Below are positions 17,040 to 26,336 of a stretch of 64,000 bases of DNA, piece after piece; within the stretch, counting starts at the first letter, position 1; every line of letters begins with the position of its first letter. Source of the DNA: UBA1563 sp041667115 (lineage in GTDB: Bacteria; Bacteroidota; Ignavibacteria; Ignavibacteriales; Ignavibacteriaceae); the NCBI GenBank assembly GCA_041667115.1, contig JBAYFO010000002.1, positions 70,749-134,748 on the forward strand, given 5' to 3'. The position numbers and the translations under genes were made by a program. The notes under the pieces were generated by a model, which saw nothing but the letters and a program-made list of their open reading frames with translations, ran no database searches and had not been told where the DNA came from.

Positions 17040-18167
17040 TTATTTTTCTATAGTAAATTTGTCAATAATTTTTATTTCGGAACCAAGAACTGTATTTGTC
17101 TTTTCTTTTGGGAATGCACCGTAGGTCGTTACATCAACTACACTTTTTTTGACATCAAAAACAACATACTCAAATGCGCGCACACCCACAAAATCTTTAG
17201 AAGCTTGTGAATTCTCTCCCGGACCATAAAAATAATTTAATGTCTTATAGTAGGGTAAAGCTTCTTCGTATGTGAATTCATGCTCTGGATTTTTCGGTTC
17301 ATCATATTTAGGATTGAAATAATAAAGTGGTGCACCGGAACTTCCGGCGACAATTTGATAAATTCCGTCAACCGATTCTCTTCCGTAAAGATGTTCATGT
17401 CCACTAATATATGCCGTAACCTTATTTAATTTAAGGATTCTCAAAAATTCATTCCGCTGGTTAAAATACCATTGTCTCGTAGAATCTAAAGGAAGTTTTA
17501 GGTTTAATCCAAGGTTTGGTAATCCATCACGTAAATGCCCACCGATTGGGAAAGCTGGTTCGTGGCTTATTACAAAAATATCTGTCACTTCTCTTTTTCT
17601 GGCTTCTCTTAAATCATTTTCAAGCCAACCTAAATTTTTTATATAGTGCCAGTCCCGTCTGTCATCTGTTGTATCGTTTGGATTGCCGTAATACCAGCGA
17701 TCTGATGTGACAAAAACGAAATGATGTTTTTCATAATCAAAGGAATATGAAATTCCTTTTTCATCTGGAGGACCGTTCAAAAAAACGTCCGGGAAAACCT
17801 TTCGAAAGTTCTCCTCATCTTTAGGGTGTTGAACTTCATGATTACCGACAACCACCCAAATTTTTGGCCAGACCATATTGGGATTATTATAAATTGGAGA
17901 CATCACGTCTTTCCAATGCCAAAGTTCCTTTACTGTCTGGTTTGGATCAATCTTGCTCCCATCAACCAGATCACCCGCAAAAATGACGAACTTAGCGTCA
18001 GATTGGGTTTTAACCATGTGCTCCACTAAAGCCGAGAGAACTTTTTGATTTACTCCACAGTCACCTCCCCTACTATCCGACATTGCAATAAATTTTAAAT
18101 TTTGAGGAATTAAGATTCCACACGATATAAATATTATAGAGATACTTCTAATTAGATATTTTGCCAT
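17040..18167 (-). CDS. Secreted calcineurin-like metallophosphoesterase
   Basis: The signal peptide (LIRSISIIFISCGILIPQ) is followed by the metallophosphoesterase motifs: MSDSRGGD, FAGDLVDGS, VVGNHEVQHP, ISHEPAFPIGGH and ISGHEHLYGRE, giving the usual Asp/His/Asn two-metal site. Length is 375 residues. Secreted members act on phosphate esters or diesters outside the cytoplasm. Because it precedes the TonB receptor by one base, it may release a ligand that the receptor imports, but that is inference. The first motif reads DSRGG where DxH is usual, a variant seen in some purple-acid-phosphatase-like members. Confidence 0.9.
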   Translation of the reverse strand: MAKYLIRSISIIFISCGILIPQNLKFIAMSDSRGGDCGVNQKVLSALVEHMVKTQSDAKFVIFAGDLVDGSKIDPNQTVKELWHWKDVMSPIYNNPNMVWPKIWVVVGNHEVQHPKDEENFRKVFPDVFLNGPPDEKGISYSFDYEKHHFVFVTSDRWYYGNPNDTTDDRRDWHYIKNLGWLENDLREARKREVTDIFVISHEPAFPIGGHLRDGLPNLGLNLKLPLDSTRQWYFNQRNEFLRILKLNKVTAYISGHEHLYGRESVDGIYQIVAGSSGAPLYYFNPKYDEPKNPEHEFTYEEALPYYKTLNYFYGPGENSQASKDFVGVRAFEYVVFDVKKSVVDVTTYGAFPKEKTNTVLGSEIKIIDKFTIEK

Positions 18168-18211
18168 AACTTCCTTTAATTGGGTGTATTAACTGCCATC
18201 ACGTAATCTTC

Positions 18212-18841
18212 TCATTTGATTGTATTCCTTTTCCCCATTGTCCGGTAAACACCAACAACTAGCCCAACTATTTTTATTATGGGATCGTTAGCCTTGATTA
18301 TAATCGGCATATATTCAGGGTTTTCAGAATGCAATTCAATGCTCCCACCTTTTTTATACAACCTCTTCACTACTGCAGCATCTTCCAATATTACCACTGC
18401 AATTTGTCCATTTGCGATCTCGGAATATGGCTTTACAATAACCACGTCATCATTAAAAATATATGCATCTTTTAAGCTGTCTCCTTTAACACGAAGGAGA
18501 AAAGACTCCTGAGGCATTTTCACTATAGTTGGTAATTGAATCGTATCAATTGAATCCGGATAAATTGTCAGCGGTTTCCCGGCTGCTACTTCACCTAAAA
18601 CAGGATGAGGGATAAAATAGTTATCCCCTAATGTAATTTCAATGCTTCGGGATAGTTTAGGAATTCTTTTTATATATCCTTTTTTTTCTATTGCCTTCAA
18701 ATGCTGTTGAACGGTTGCCCGATTTTTATAGCCAAACCGGAGAGCAATTTCCGTCAGTGATGGGGGAATTCCCATTCCTGTTTTTCGTTCAAGAAGGAAA
18801 CTTAAAATTTTATATTGAATTTCAGTTAATTCTTTTGACAT
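18212..18841 (-). CDS. lexA: LexA-type SOS repressor
   Basis: The N-terminal winged helix (ELTEIQYKILSFLLE ... SLTEIALRFGYKNRATVQQH) is followed by a S24 self-cleaving domain. With the start at ATG 18841 (209 residues) the cleavage pair is A87-G88 in GEVAAGKP, the nucleophile is S122 in KGDSLKDAYI and the lysine is K159 in VVKRL. DSL instead of the common DSM is a minor variant. A longer start at 18892 would place the coding region inside the operator at 18887-18906, so I prefer the internal ATG. The promoter faces away from the histidine kinase gene upstream, so lexA appears to be a separate unit under its own control. Confidence 0.93.
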   Translation of the reverse strand: MSKELTEIQYKILSFLLERKTGMGIPPSLTEIALRFGYKNRATVQQHLKAIEKKGYIKRIPKLSRSIEITLGDNYFIPHPVLGEVAAGKPLTIYPDSIDTIQLPTIVKMPQESFLLRVKGDSLKDAYIFNDDVVIVKPYSEIANGQIAVVILEDAAVVKRLYKKGGSIELHSENPEYMPIIIKANDPIIKIVGLVVGVYRTMGKRNTIK

Positions 18842-18886
18842 AGATACACTTACGTTTGGTGAATCCCAATTGTTCACATGAATAAA

Positions 18887-18906
18887 TACCATACATTTGT
18901 ATGGTA
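18887..18906. promoter_or_regulatory. Putative LexA operator (SOS box)
   Basis: TACCATACATTTGTATGGTA is a perfect 20-bp palindrome 46 bp upstream of the preferred lexA start. Autoregulation is universal for LexA, so this is the best candidate for this organism's SOS box. I found no second copy upstream of dinB or the Bro-N gene in this window. Confidence 0.75.
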
Positions 18907-19062
18907 AATTTAAGTTGGACTTGAATACCTGTCAAGAAATTTTCTTTGTAATGGATAGAAGTGTTACTTTTATTTGGACACGACATAATGTTCTTTAAAA
19001 ATTATTTGAAGAAAAATTTTCTCTACTTTATTAGTGTTCAAAGAGATTTGAGAATGAGCGGA

Positions 19063-22000
19063 TTACTTCAGAAAGATTTTTTCCAACGCCTCGATCATTT
19101 TTTCACGGAAAATAGGTTTGGAAATAAATTCGGTGAATCCGGCGGCAATAAATTTATCTTTATCACCTGGAAGAACATACGCGGTTACAGCTATAATTGG
19201 AAGTGATTGAAATCCTGGCATTTGATGAATCATTTTAAGTGCATCTAATCCGTTGTACTCACCTTGAAGGTTAATATCCATAACGATAAAATCAAAACTT
19301 TGACTTGTGATTAATGGTAATGCCTCTTCAAAACTTACGGCAAATTTAATATCTCCCAATTCCTTCATTTGTACTTTGAAAAGAATTTGAGAATCGACTT
19401 GATCTTCAATGTAGAGACAAGAAAGATTTTGGAGTTCCAAAACTTTTGTGATTGGCGGAGCTTTGGGGGATTCTTCGACAATTGTTCTTCTACGTTTGAA
19501 TGTAGATTCTTCATTGCTTAAAGGAGGTTGAATAACTTTTGCAGATTCTTCACTTATAAATGTAGTACGTCTATTAAAAGACTCCTGTCTTGCAAGATAT
19601 TCTTCTTTTCCCTGAGTAGTTCTGGAGACAACTTCCTGAGTAACATGTTTTGTTTCAGCAATAGACTTCGCCTCGGGAACCTGGGTCTGAACGGGTTCAA
19701 CAGAGAATTGTTTTATAGGGAAGAAAAATCCAAATTCAAAAGGTTCACTTCCCTTTCTAATAATTTCAATCTTACAGTTTAAGGTTTGCATCAGTTCGCG
19801 CAATGTTAAAATTGCAAATCGTGAAACACCATATGCCCGGATCAAAGAAACATCCCCATTTTGTACTAATACAGGTTCCAGTGCAAAAAGTAATTTTTCT
19901 GATATTCTTGAGAGATCATCGCGTACAGAAAGGACAAATTCGTTTTCTTCAGTCTGCTCAATGGAGAAATAGAAATGGTTTTCATCGCTGATCTTGGCGC
20001 AAATGCTTGCGATTGTTCCAAAAAACATTTTATACTTCCGCTCATCACCTTCAAGCCATAATGGAGCTATGTTAGTAATTAAACTATTTTTTTTGTTGAT
20101 TGGTTCTTCACTAAATTCTTGTTTAATTTTCTCAAAGAGGTCAAGTACGGCAAAAGTATTGCTCTGTGACTCCTCATCCTCCTTCAATAAAGTCGAATAC
20201 TCGGCAATAGCATTCATAGTTCCCATCAACTCTTGTTGATTTTCTTGAATATAGTTTAAGGCTTCCTTTTGGTCAGTTGTTGGAGAAGGAAGACTTTCCT
20301 TTATTTCTTGAAGAAATCCTAACATCACATTTATAGGAGTAAGGATCTCATGAAAAATTGTTGAAAGTTGCGAGGGGGCTAATCCTGTCCCAGATTTTTT
20401 CTCAACTGTTTGTATAACAATTTCTTTTTCTTCTTTCTGCGTCATCTTAATTAAAATATTGTATGAATCCGTAACACCCTTAGCATTCAGATTAGGTATG
20501 GCAATTACTTCAGCAGGAATAAATGCTTTCTGCGCATTTTTAATTTCGACCTGTAATTTGATTGTGTCGGACGATTGAGAAGAAAATATCTTTGATGTAA
20601 TGTTCCCGCGGTCATTATCACTAAAGAGTGAAACTAACGAATTTCCTACCAAACTCGTTTTGTTCAAACCGACGAAAAGTACAAGATTTTGATTTACAAA
20701 TGTAATAAATCCCGAATTATCCGTAACCGCAATTAACTGATCAGTTCCTTCAAACACAGATTTATACAATTTGTATTCTTTTTCTTTATCAAGTTTATCA
20801 GAAATATTTTTAATAACCGTGAAATGCGCTTCTTTATTTTCATAAGTGAACACATCTTTAAATATTTCTACAGTGATGGTAGAACCATCTTTCTTTTTAT
20901 GATTGAACGGGCCTGAAAAATTGTTCTTCTTTTTCTGATCTGATCTGTCGAGAAGCGTTTGAATATCTTCAGGTGAGTATAAATCAGTTAGATCCATTTG
21001 CAAAAATTCTTCACGTGAATAACCGTAAAGCGAAATTGCTGCATCATTTGCCTCAAGAAAACGAAGGTTTTCTGCATCATAAATCAAAATTGGATCAGGC
21101 AGCGATTTTATTAATACGTCAAACATTTTTCCTCTGGTTTTTAGAAATACTTCGAAGTTATCCAAAGCATCAAGAAATTCTACAACTAAAAAATAAGCAT
21201 TTGTATTAACTTTGTCACTATTTAATTTCTTAATTTTTGCTTGAAGTTGCCTGATTTCTTTTCCGTTCCGTAAAGGAATTGCGATAGACAATTCTTCGAC
21301 ATTTGATTCTATTGCTGCTGTTATTTCATGTGCAACTGATTGAGCGAATATCTGGTTGAGGGTAATATTTTTATTCGTGAAGGCATCAAGACCTACTAAA
21401 TCAAAAAAGGGTTTATTCGCTTTTTCAATTCTGCTATTTCCATCCAGAATACACACCGGCAATAAAATTGAGTTAATTAAATCTTGAGTTATAAGATTTA
21501 TATTCTGTTCGTCTAAAAACTTTTGTGCTTTTTCTTGCTGAGCCATTCCCAAGACCGCAATCACTTTATTATCGGCATCGAGAAGCGGAATTACTACAGA
21601 TTGATAATCATGATAGTTTGTAAATCCCTTTACAGGAATTCCTTTAATAAATAAGGTATTCCCCGTTGTCTTCAGAAAGGTCTCCATAGAATTATAAAAA
21701 TCAAGATTAAAAGATGGGAGAAAAAATTCTTCCGGTCTTCCTTCAATTTGAGAAATTCTTAATCCAAGTTTATCTGCAAAATTTTGATTTACTAATAAAT
21801 AATTATTTTTATTGTCTTTCAGCCAGAACAATTCTTTAAGTTTATTAACAGAAACTTGTAGTTTATTCTTACCTAAAAAGGTGAATGGGTAGTTGGATTG
21901 AACTTCATTAATAACATTTAATAAGTCCGGGTTTGAAAAAGATTCCGGTATTTCTGCTGTGGAGAGACTAAAATGAAGAATTTTCCCCTCATCAGCAGCG

Positions 22001-22359
22001 ACAGGTTCACTTTTTTCAAATTGAAGGAAATAATAATCGTTCCCATCATTAAGATATTGAATAATCTGAAACTGTAATTGAAATTCTTCTTTTGTATGAA
22101 GCCGAAATCTCCCTTGCTTTTCTATGGGAAATGACTCTAACTTTAAATTCTCCAAAATATCTTCAATATGATCCAGTTCATGCGGATCAAATATTTCCAA
22201 AAAATTTTGAACTTCTTCGGTAAGCGAAAATATTTCTATTGATTTTTTGTTCGAGTAAAGGATAGTTCCCTTCTGATCAATAACTAAAAAGGCGTTACTG
22301 GAAAAACCTACTAGTGCCTTAATTATTTCAAGATGTTCTATGTTGACGGAGGATACCAT
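19063..22359 (-). CDS. Multi-PAS hybrid sensor kinase with degenerate ATPase domain and C-terminal receiver
   Basis: A 1098-residue cytosolic protein with no membrane segment. Five PAS-like segments are suggested (about 10-115, 160-280, 290-400, 410-525, 530-640). A HisKA helix follows with FHEILTPINVML (H670). The next domain should be HATPase_c, but I see no N-box asparagine and no DxGxG; the equivalent strand reads VRDDLSRISE. The C-terminus (979-1098) is a complete receiver: acidic pair in IEDQ, phospho-acceptor D1028 in VMDINLQG, T1059 and K1081. It closes the exopolysaccharide operon, 19 bp after the FN3 lipoprotein, and may be a phosphorelay partner and not an autonomous kinase. Confidence 0.85.
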   Translation of the reverse strand: MVSSVNIEHLEIIKALVGFSSNAFLVIDQKGTILYSNKKSIEIFSLTEEVQNFLEIFDPHELDHIEDILENLKLESFPIEKQGRFRLHTKEEFQLQFQIIQYLNDGNDYYFLQFEKSEPVAADEGKILHFSLSTAEIPESFSNPDLLNVINEVQSNYPFTFLGKNKLQVSVNKLKELFWLKDNKNNYLLVNQNFADKLGLRISQIEGRPEEFFLPSFNLDFYNSMETFLKTTGNTLFIKGIPVKGFTNYHDYQSVVIPLLDADNKVIAVLGMAQQEKAQKFLDEQNINLITQDLINSILLPVCILDGNSRIEKANKPFFDLVGLDAFTNKNITLNQIFAQSVAHEITAAIESNVEELSIAIPLRNGKEIRQLQAKIKKLNSDKVNTNAYFLVVEFLDALDNFEVFLKTRGKMFDVLIKSLPDPILIYDAENLRFLEANDAAISLYGYSREEFLQMDLTDLYSPEDIQTLLDRSDQKKKNNFSGPFNHKKKDGSTITVEIFKDVFTYENKEAHFTVIKNISDKLDKEKEYKLYKSVFEGTDQLIAVTDNSGFITFVNQNLVLFVGLNKTSLVGNSLVSLFSDNDRGNITSKIFSSQSSDTIKLQVEIKNAQKAFIPAEVIAIPNLNAKGVTDSYNILIKMTQKEEKEIVIQTVEKKSGTGLAPSQLSTIFHEILTPINVMLGFLQEIKESLPSPTTDQKEALNYIQENQQELMGTMNAIAEYSTLLKEDEESQSNTFAVLDLFEKIKQEFSEEPINKKNSLITNIAPLWLEGDERKYKMFFGTIASICAKISDENHFYFSIEQTEENEFVLSVRDDLSRISEKLLFALEPVLVQNGDVSLIRAYGVSRFAILTLRELMQTLNCKIEIIRKGSEPFEFGFFFPIKQFSVEPVQTQVPEAKSIAETKHVTQEVVSRTTQGKEEYLARQESFNRRTTFISEESAKVIQPPLSNEESTFKRRRTIVEESPKAPPITKVLELQNLSCLYIEDQVDSQILFKVQMKELGDIKFAVSFEEALPLITSQSFDFIVMDINLQGEYNGLDALKMIHQMPGFQSLPIIAVTAYVLPGDKDKFIAAGFTEFISKPIFREKMIEALEKIFLK

Positions 22360-22378
22360 ATTAATTTCTTTTATATTT

Positions 22379-23917
22379 TCACTTCAAGGACGGGTTCTTT
22401 ATCGTAAAAACATTTGAGTAGCTTGAAAAAACAACGCCGTCAGTGGCGCGAATTCTGTATGCGTAAGTTTTCCCTCCCGATGTTGAAGCATCGTCAAATT
22501 GAACAATGTTTGCATCGGTTCTCGAGAGTTCTGTAAAAGCAGTCAATGTTGAATCATTAGCGCGTTCAACAATAAAATTTGTTTCATTGTTAGAATTATC
22601 CATCCAAGTTAACTTGATAACGTTTCCGAAACCCACATACGCTTGTAGATTCGTTGGAGAAATAATTAACGCCGACTGTACACTTGCAGCTACTTCATTA
22701 GTATAATCCGAATAATTCACATAATCGGTAACACGGATCCGGTAGTAATAAGTTATCCCTACTATGACATCCGTATCATCAAATTGTGTCTCATCGGTTT
22801 TAACAGAGCCAATTACATCATAGGTCATTGAAGAAGAAGACCTCCGTTCAATAATTGTTTGAGTTTCATTAGAATTATTATCTATCCAGACAAGCCGAAT
22901 AGTTTTTGAATTATGATTGATTGCTCTGAAATTTAATGGAGCTAATAAATCATAAGCATATGTCTGTGCGGAAACCTCAGTCGAAGTTACTGAATCATTA
23001 TCGGAGACAGCTTTGACACGATAATAATAATAAGTACTCGGAGCCAACCCAAAACCCGAATCGATAAATGTTGTAGTATTTATAGGAACAATTCCAATGG
23101 ATTGATATTCAGTGTAAAGTGTTTTGCGCTCTATTTTGAAATAATTCTCATTATCTGAATTATCTTGCCATTTAATTACTATTTTTCTCGCTCCATAAAC
23201 TATCGCCGAGAGATTAGTTGGCGCTACTATCGTTCCACTTGTCCCTGTACCGCTTGTAAAAACTTCGTTTGACGATGCCGATTCTCCTTTTTGATTATAA
23301 GCGACTACTTTATAAATATATACAGATGCAGGGTCTAATCCATAATCATTAGTATTAAAACTATTAGATGCAACCTCTTTAAGCTTATTATAAATGCCTG
23401 TTGCTCCTGTTTTACGGTATACACGATATCCATCGACGTTCTGATTATCATGTTTCCACGAAAGGTTTACAATCGTTTCTGATAATTTTTGTAAAACTAG
23501 ATCAGTGGGTGCTTTGGGAGGAGCATTTATTTTTGCAACAAATATATTTGTTTGAACCGGACTATCAGTTGATTTTCCACCTGTATCGTAAACTCTTAAA
23601 AAATATTTAATTGTTTTCCCAAGATATGTTGAATCAATCGTCCACATAATTGAAGGATTTGTTGTTGTTCCATCATAATTTACTAAAGCTATGAAAGTAC
23701 TGTCAACCCACAATTCAACAGCACGAACGCTAGCATCATCTTTTGCAATGAAAAGAAACTCATTGCTTCCAAGTTGCAGTGTATCATTAGTAAGCGGATA
23801 AGTAATTGTGATTGTTGGGGTTTGTGTATCTCCGGTTGTTGTTGGAGAAGTAATAGCATCAACGCAACCGTAATAAAAAAAAGAAATCACTAAACCAGCT
23901 AATAATATCCTTTTCAT
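22379..23917 (-). CDS. Fibronectin type III repeat lipoprotein
   Basis: The N-terminus MKRILLAGLVISFFYYGC is a lipoprotein signal with the lipid-modified Cys at about 18. An Ig-like domain (about 32-128, PTITITYPLTNDTLQLGSNE) is followed by four fibronectin type III domains of about 90 residues, each with the strand pattern NLSWKH/IKWQDNS/LVWIDNNSNET/LTWMDNSNNET and a YYYRVKA-type strand. It is probably a surface-exposed or periplasmic scaffold that binds glycan or protein. Its start overlaps the deacetylase stop as ATGA, so it belongs to the exopolysaccharide operon. Confidence 0.88.
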   Translation of the reverse strand: MKRILLAGLVISFFYYGCVDAITSPTTTGDTQTPTITITYPLTNDTLQLGSNEFLFIAKDDASVRAVELWVDSTFIALVNYDGTTTNPSIMWTIDSTYLGKTIKYFLRVYDTGGKSTDSPVQTNIFVAKINAPPKAPTDLVLQKLSETIVNLSWKHDNQNVDGYRVYRKTGATGIYNKLKEVASNSFNTNDYGLDPASVYIYKVVAYNQKGESASSNEVFTSGTGTSGTIVAPTNLSAIVYGARKIVIKWQDNSDNENYFKIERKTLYTEYQSIGIVPINTTTFIDSGFGLAPSTYYYYRVKAVSDNDSVTSTEVSAQTYAYDLLAPLNFRAINHNSKTIRLVWIDNNSNETQTIIERRSSSSMTYDVIGSVKTDETQFDDTDVIVGITYYYRIRVTDYVNYSDYTNEVAASVQSALIISPTNLQAYVGFGNVIKLTWMDNSNNETNFIVERANDSTLTAFTELSRTDANIVQFDDASTSGGKTYAYRIRATDGVVFSSYSNVFTIKNPSLK

Positions 23918-25830
23918 TTCAAGTTCCCCAGCTGTTTTGTTGGTTTATCATAATCGATGTAATATATCCTAGTCTCACTTGGTTTAAAATCCTTAATTTT
24001 AAGGAATAACATATGTGTTTGAGAGTTGAAAGAATATTCCGGCTGAACGGTTCCAATAATTTCTGAAGAAATCTCAAGATTTTTCACACTCATTTGTAAA
24101 TCAATTTCCAACATAATCTCTTTTAATTTTTCCATACCGGGATTACTAATCGAAACAGTAACGCGGGATTCTCCGCGTGATTCAACACGCATTTCAACTT
24201 TATTTTTCTTTATCCACCAATCATAAATTTCGTTTCCTGAAGCGATCCACATCTTTTTTGTTTTAATGTATTTTAATAAATCTCTTAACACAGCTATATT
24301 CTGTGGCTGACATTGGAATTCTGTATGCACTTTAAAAACATATAATCCACCTTCAAACAAAACTCTGTCAACATCTTCTTTGTACGTATACAACTGGAAG
24401 TCCGGTTGGGTTAGACCAAAATCACGAATGACTTCATAATCATCTCTAGCTGTTTTAGTAATTGAAATGACAGTGTTTTCCCCTTTGATAATAGCTTTCG
24501 GAACTGATCGATCAGTAAGTGAATCAGTCAGAACATATTTATACTTAGCCTCTGCAATTGCGCGGAGACTATTATCATCAAAAAGACCATAATAAGGAAG
24601 CAGCCCATCGGCGTGTACACCCTGAATTCCCCCAATTTGTGAATTAGCTTCCTTTATTTTTTTCGTTTGTGTTACATAATCATCTAACTTATTCGTTGTA
24701 TCATCTACAGCAGCCATATACCCGATATCAACCACTGCCCCCACATCTCCGTATGAAGCGATAGTTTTAACCAGATCTTTGTAATTTGCAACTTTAGCCG
24801 GATCGACAAAAAAAGTGGCTTTGATACCTTCTTCTTTAAGAAGTGGTAAAATATTTCGAACATTTTGCGGTTGATCACCCACCATCACGGCGAGCATTGC
24901 CGCCGCATTATAATCTTCAGGCCAATCTTTAACATAAGCAAGAGGTTTATACTGAAGCCAGCTTAAGGCATTATGAAAAAGTCTATCAAAATAGATATAA
25001 TCTTCTTGAACTCCGATAACGGAATTAATTTCAAAACCCATCCAAACGAACCTACCTTGACCATAAGAACCATAAACTATTCCCCCACTCTTTTTAACCT
25101 CTTCACGAACTAATCCATCCTGCAAACGATAATTATACCAAAAACTCACTTGCGTTGAGCGAGGTTCTAAAACTTCTACGGAAATAGGACGATCCCAAGT
25201 AGCTACTTTTAATGGATATCCGGTAGGAATATTTGCTGTAATTGGCAGGTTCCCTCTCAAAGTATGAATTTTTGTTACTTCATCTCTCTCCACTTCCCTG
25301 ACGAACTTCATCCCGAAAACTTCGTTAAAAAATTCCCAACCCCTCCATTTGCCGTCGGCAGAAAAAGAAGCTATCCCGCTGGTTACAAAAATTGAACCTC
25401 CTCTATCAACGAATTTTTTAATATTAATGATCTCTTCGTCACTTAATGATTTGGAACCTGGAAGAATTAGTATTTTATATTTATAATGTTTTCCTTTCTC
25501 AATGTCGGTATCTTTAATTATATCAAAACTATAATGATAACTATTGAAGAATTTTTTCCACGTCGTGATATTGTCGTTCAGCCAGGTACTTCCCGGTGGG
25601 AGCATATTTTCGGTGTATTGGGAATAAAGAATTGCAATGTTAGTTCCCTCGCCTGAAATAGCTTTTTTAATCCCGGAAACATCGGTAAAAGCCTCTTTAT
25701 AACTGAATCGTCCCATCACACCTTTAAGGATCAGTAAATAGACTACTATTGAGGCAAGCATAAAAAACGTGCCCAAAGTGATAACAATCAAAGAGTTTAC
25801 GGTAAACCCTTTATTTTTTGTTACCTCCAC
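23914..25830 (-). CDS. Membrane-anchored polysaccharide deacetylase-like protein (degenerate catalytic motif)
   Basis: One N-terminal membrane helix (LIVITLGTFFMLASIVVYLL) anchors a large periplasmic part. About 50-300 looks like a class-I glutamine-amidotransferase-like domain (IAILYSQYTENML, YKILILPGSKSLSDEE, VDRGGSIFVTSG). About 315-555 is a NodB-like barrel (AAMLAVMVGDQPQNVRNILP, GIKATFFVDPAKV, GLYVFKVHTEF). The usual TFDDGP is replaced by MVGDQPQ, and the His-x-x-x-His metal motif is not evident, so activity is doubtful. A beta-sandwich tail follows. In PgaB and IcaB this domain de-N-acetylates poly-GlcNAc. It overlaps the neighbouring genes on both sides (10 bp and 4 bp). Confidence 0.78.
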   Translation of the reverse strand: MEVTKNKGFTVNSLIVITLGTFFMLASIVVYLLILKGVMGRFSYKEAFTDVSGIKKAISGEGTNIAILYSQYTENMLPPGSTWLNDNITTWKKFFNSYHYSFDIIKDTDIEKGKHYKYKILILPGSKSLSDEEIINIKKFVDRGGSIFVTSGIASFSADGKWRGWEFFNEVFGMKFVREVERDEVTKIHTLRGNLPITANIPTGYPLKVATWDRPISVEVLEPRSTQVSFWYNYRLQDGLVREEVKKSGGIVYGSYGQGRFVWMGFEINSVIGVQEDYIYFDRLFHNALSWLQYKPLAYVKDWPEDYNAAAMLAVMVGDQPQNVRNILPLLKEEGIKATFFVDPAKVANYKDLVKTIASYGDVGAVVDIGYMAAVDDTTNKLDDYVTQTKKIKEANSQIGGIQGVHADGLLPYYGLFDDNSLRAIAEAKYKYVLTDSLTDRSVPKAIIKGENTVISITKTARDDYEVIRDFGLTQPDFQLYTYKEDVDRVLFEGGLYVFKVHTEFQCQPQNIAVLRDLLKYIKTKKMWIASGNEIYDWWIKKNKVEMRVESRGESRVTVSISNPGMEKLKEIMLEIDLQMSVKNLEISSEIIGTVQPEYSFNSQTHMLFLKIKDFKPSETRIYYIDYDKPTKQLGNLK

Positions 25831-26312
25831 TTAACTGCTCCTTGGCTTTTCACATTTTCTTTAGCAGCAACGTAACCATCACTAGTGTATTTCATAAACT
25901 TCTGATCTCCAGATTTGGTAGTACCGGCTTGCTGACGTCCTTCTTGGCGCACTGGTTGAGGCGGTGCCTGTGTAGTGAGGGTACCTCTCGCCTGAACAGG
26001 TTGCGGCCCAGCTTGCGCTCTTTGCTGAATAAAAATTGGCTCTGATTGAGGTCTATAACTTTGTTGAGATGAAACTCTTACCGGTTCAAACAATATTTGT
26101 CCGGGGGCTCTTTGATGTTCCTGAGCTTGTGTTTGTTCAGCAATGACCTCAGGAGTAAGCAACTCAGCTTGCAAAGTTGCAGGCTGCGGTACTTCAACTT
26201 GTTGCCCCTGCCGCTCTCTAACTTTGTAGAGAATGTAAGCTCCGATAGCCAGAATAAAAGTGCTTATCGTTGCCATTAAAATGATTGTCGCTAAAATAGG
26301 TATTAGTTCCAT
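25821..26312 (-). CDS. Single-helix Gln/Pro-rich membrane protein of unknown function
   Basis: Residues 3-30 form one strong membrane helix (IPILATIILMATISTFILAI), followed by a basic segment (YKVRERQG) and a 120-residue tail rich in Gln, Pro and Ala with no globular domain. By position it is comparable with PgaD-type small partners of polysaccharide synthases, which also carry membrane helices, but there is no sequence resemblance that I can point to. It lies 24 bp after the glycosyltransferase gene and overlaps the deacetylase start by 10 bp, so it is a member of the operon. The disordered tail probably serves as a linker or interaction arm. Confidence 0.7.
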   Translation of the reverse strand: MELIPILATIILMATISTFILAIGAYILYKVRERQGQQVEVPQPATLQAELLTPEVIAEQTQAQEHQRAPGQILFEPVRVSSQQSYRPQSEPIFIQQRAQAGPQPVQARGTLTTQAPPQPVRQEGRQQAGTTKSGDQKFMKYTSDGYVAAKENVKSQGAVKWR

Positions 26313-26336
26313 AGTGTTACCTTTAATATATAAAAA

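Noticed and set aside
15100..17060. A cobalamin or TPP riboswitch for the BtuB-like receptor near the YjbQ gene
   Set aside because: The receptor starts 1 bp after the phosphoesterase stop, so there is no leader, and I could not find the conserved box sequences.
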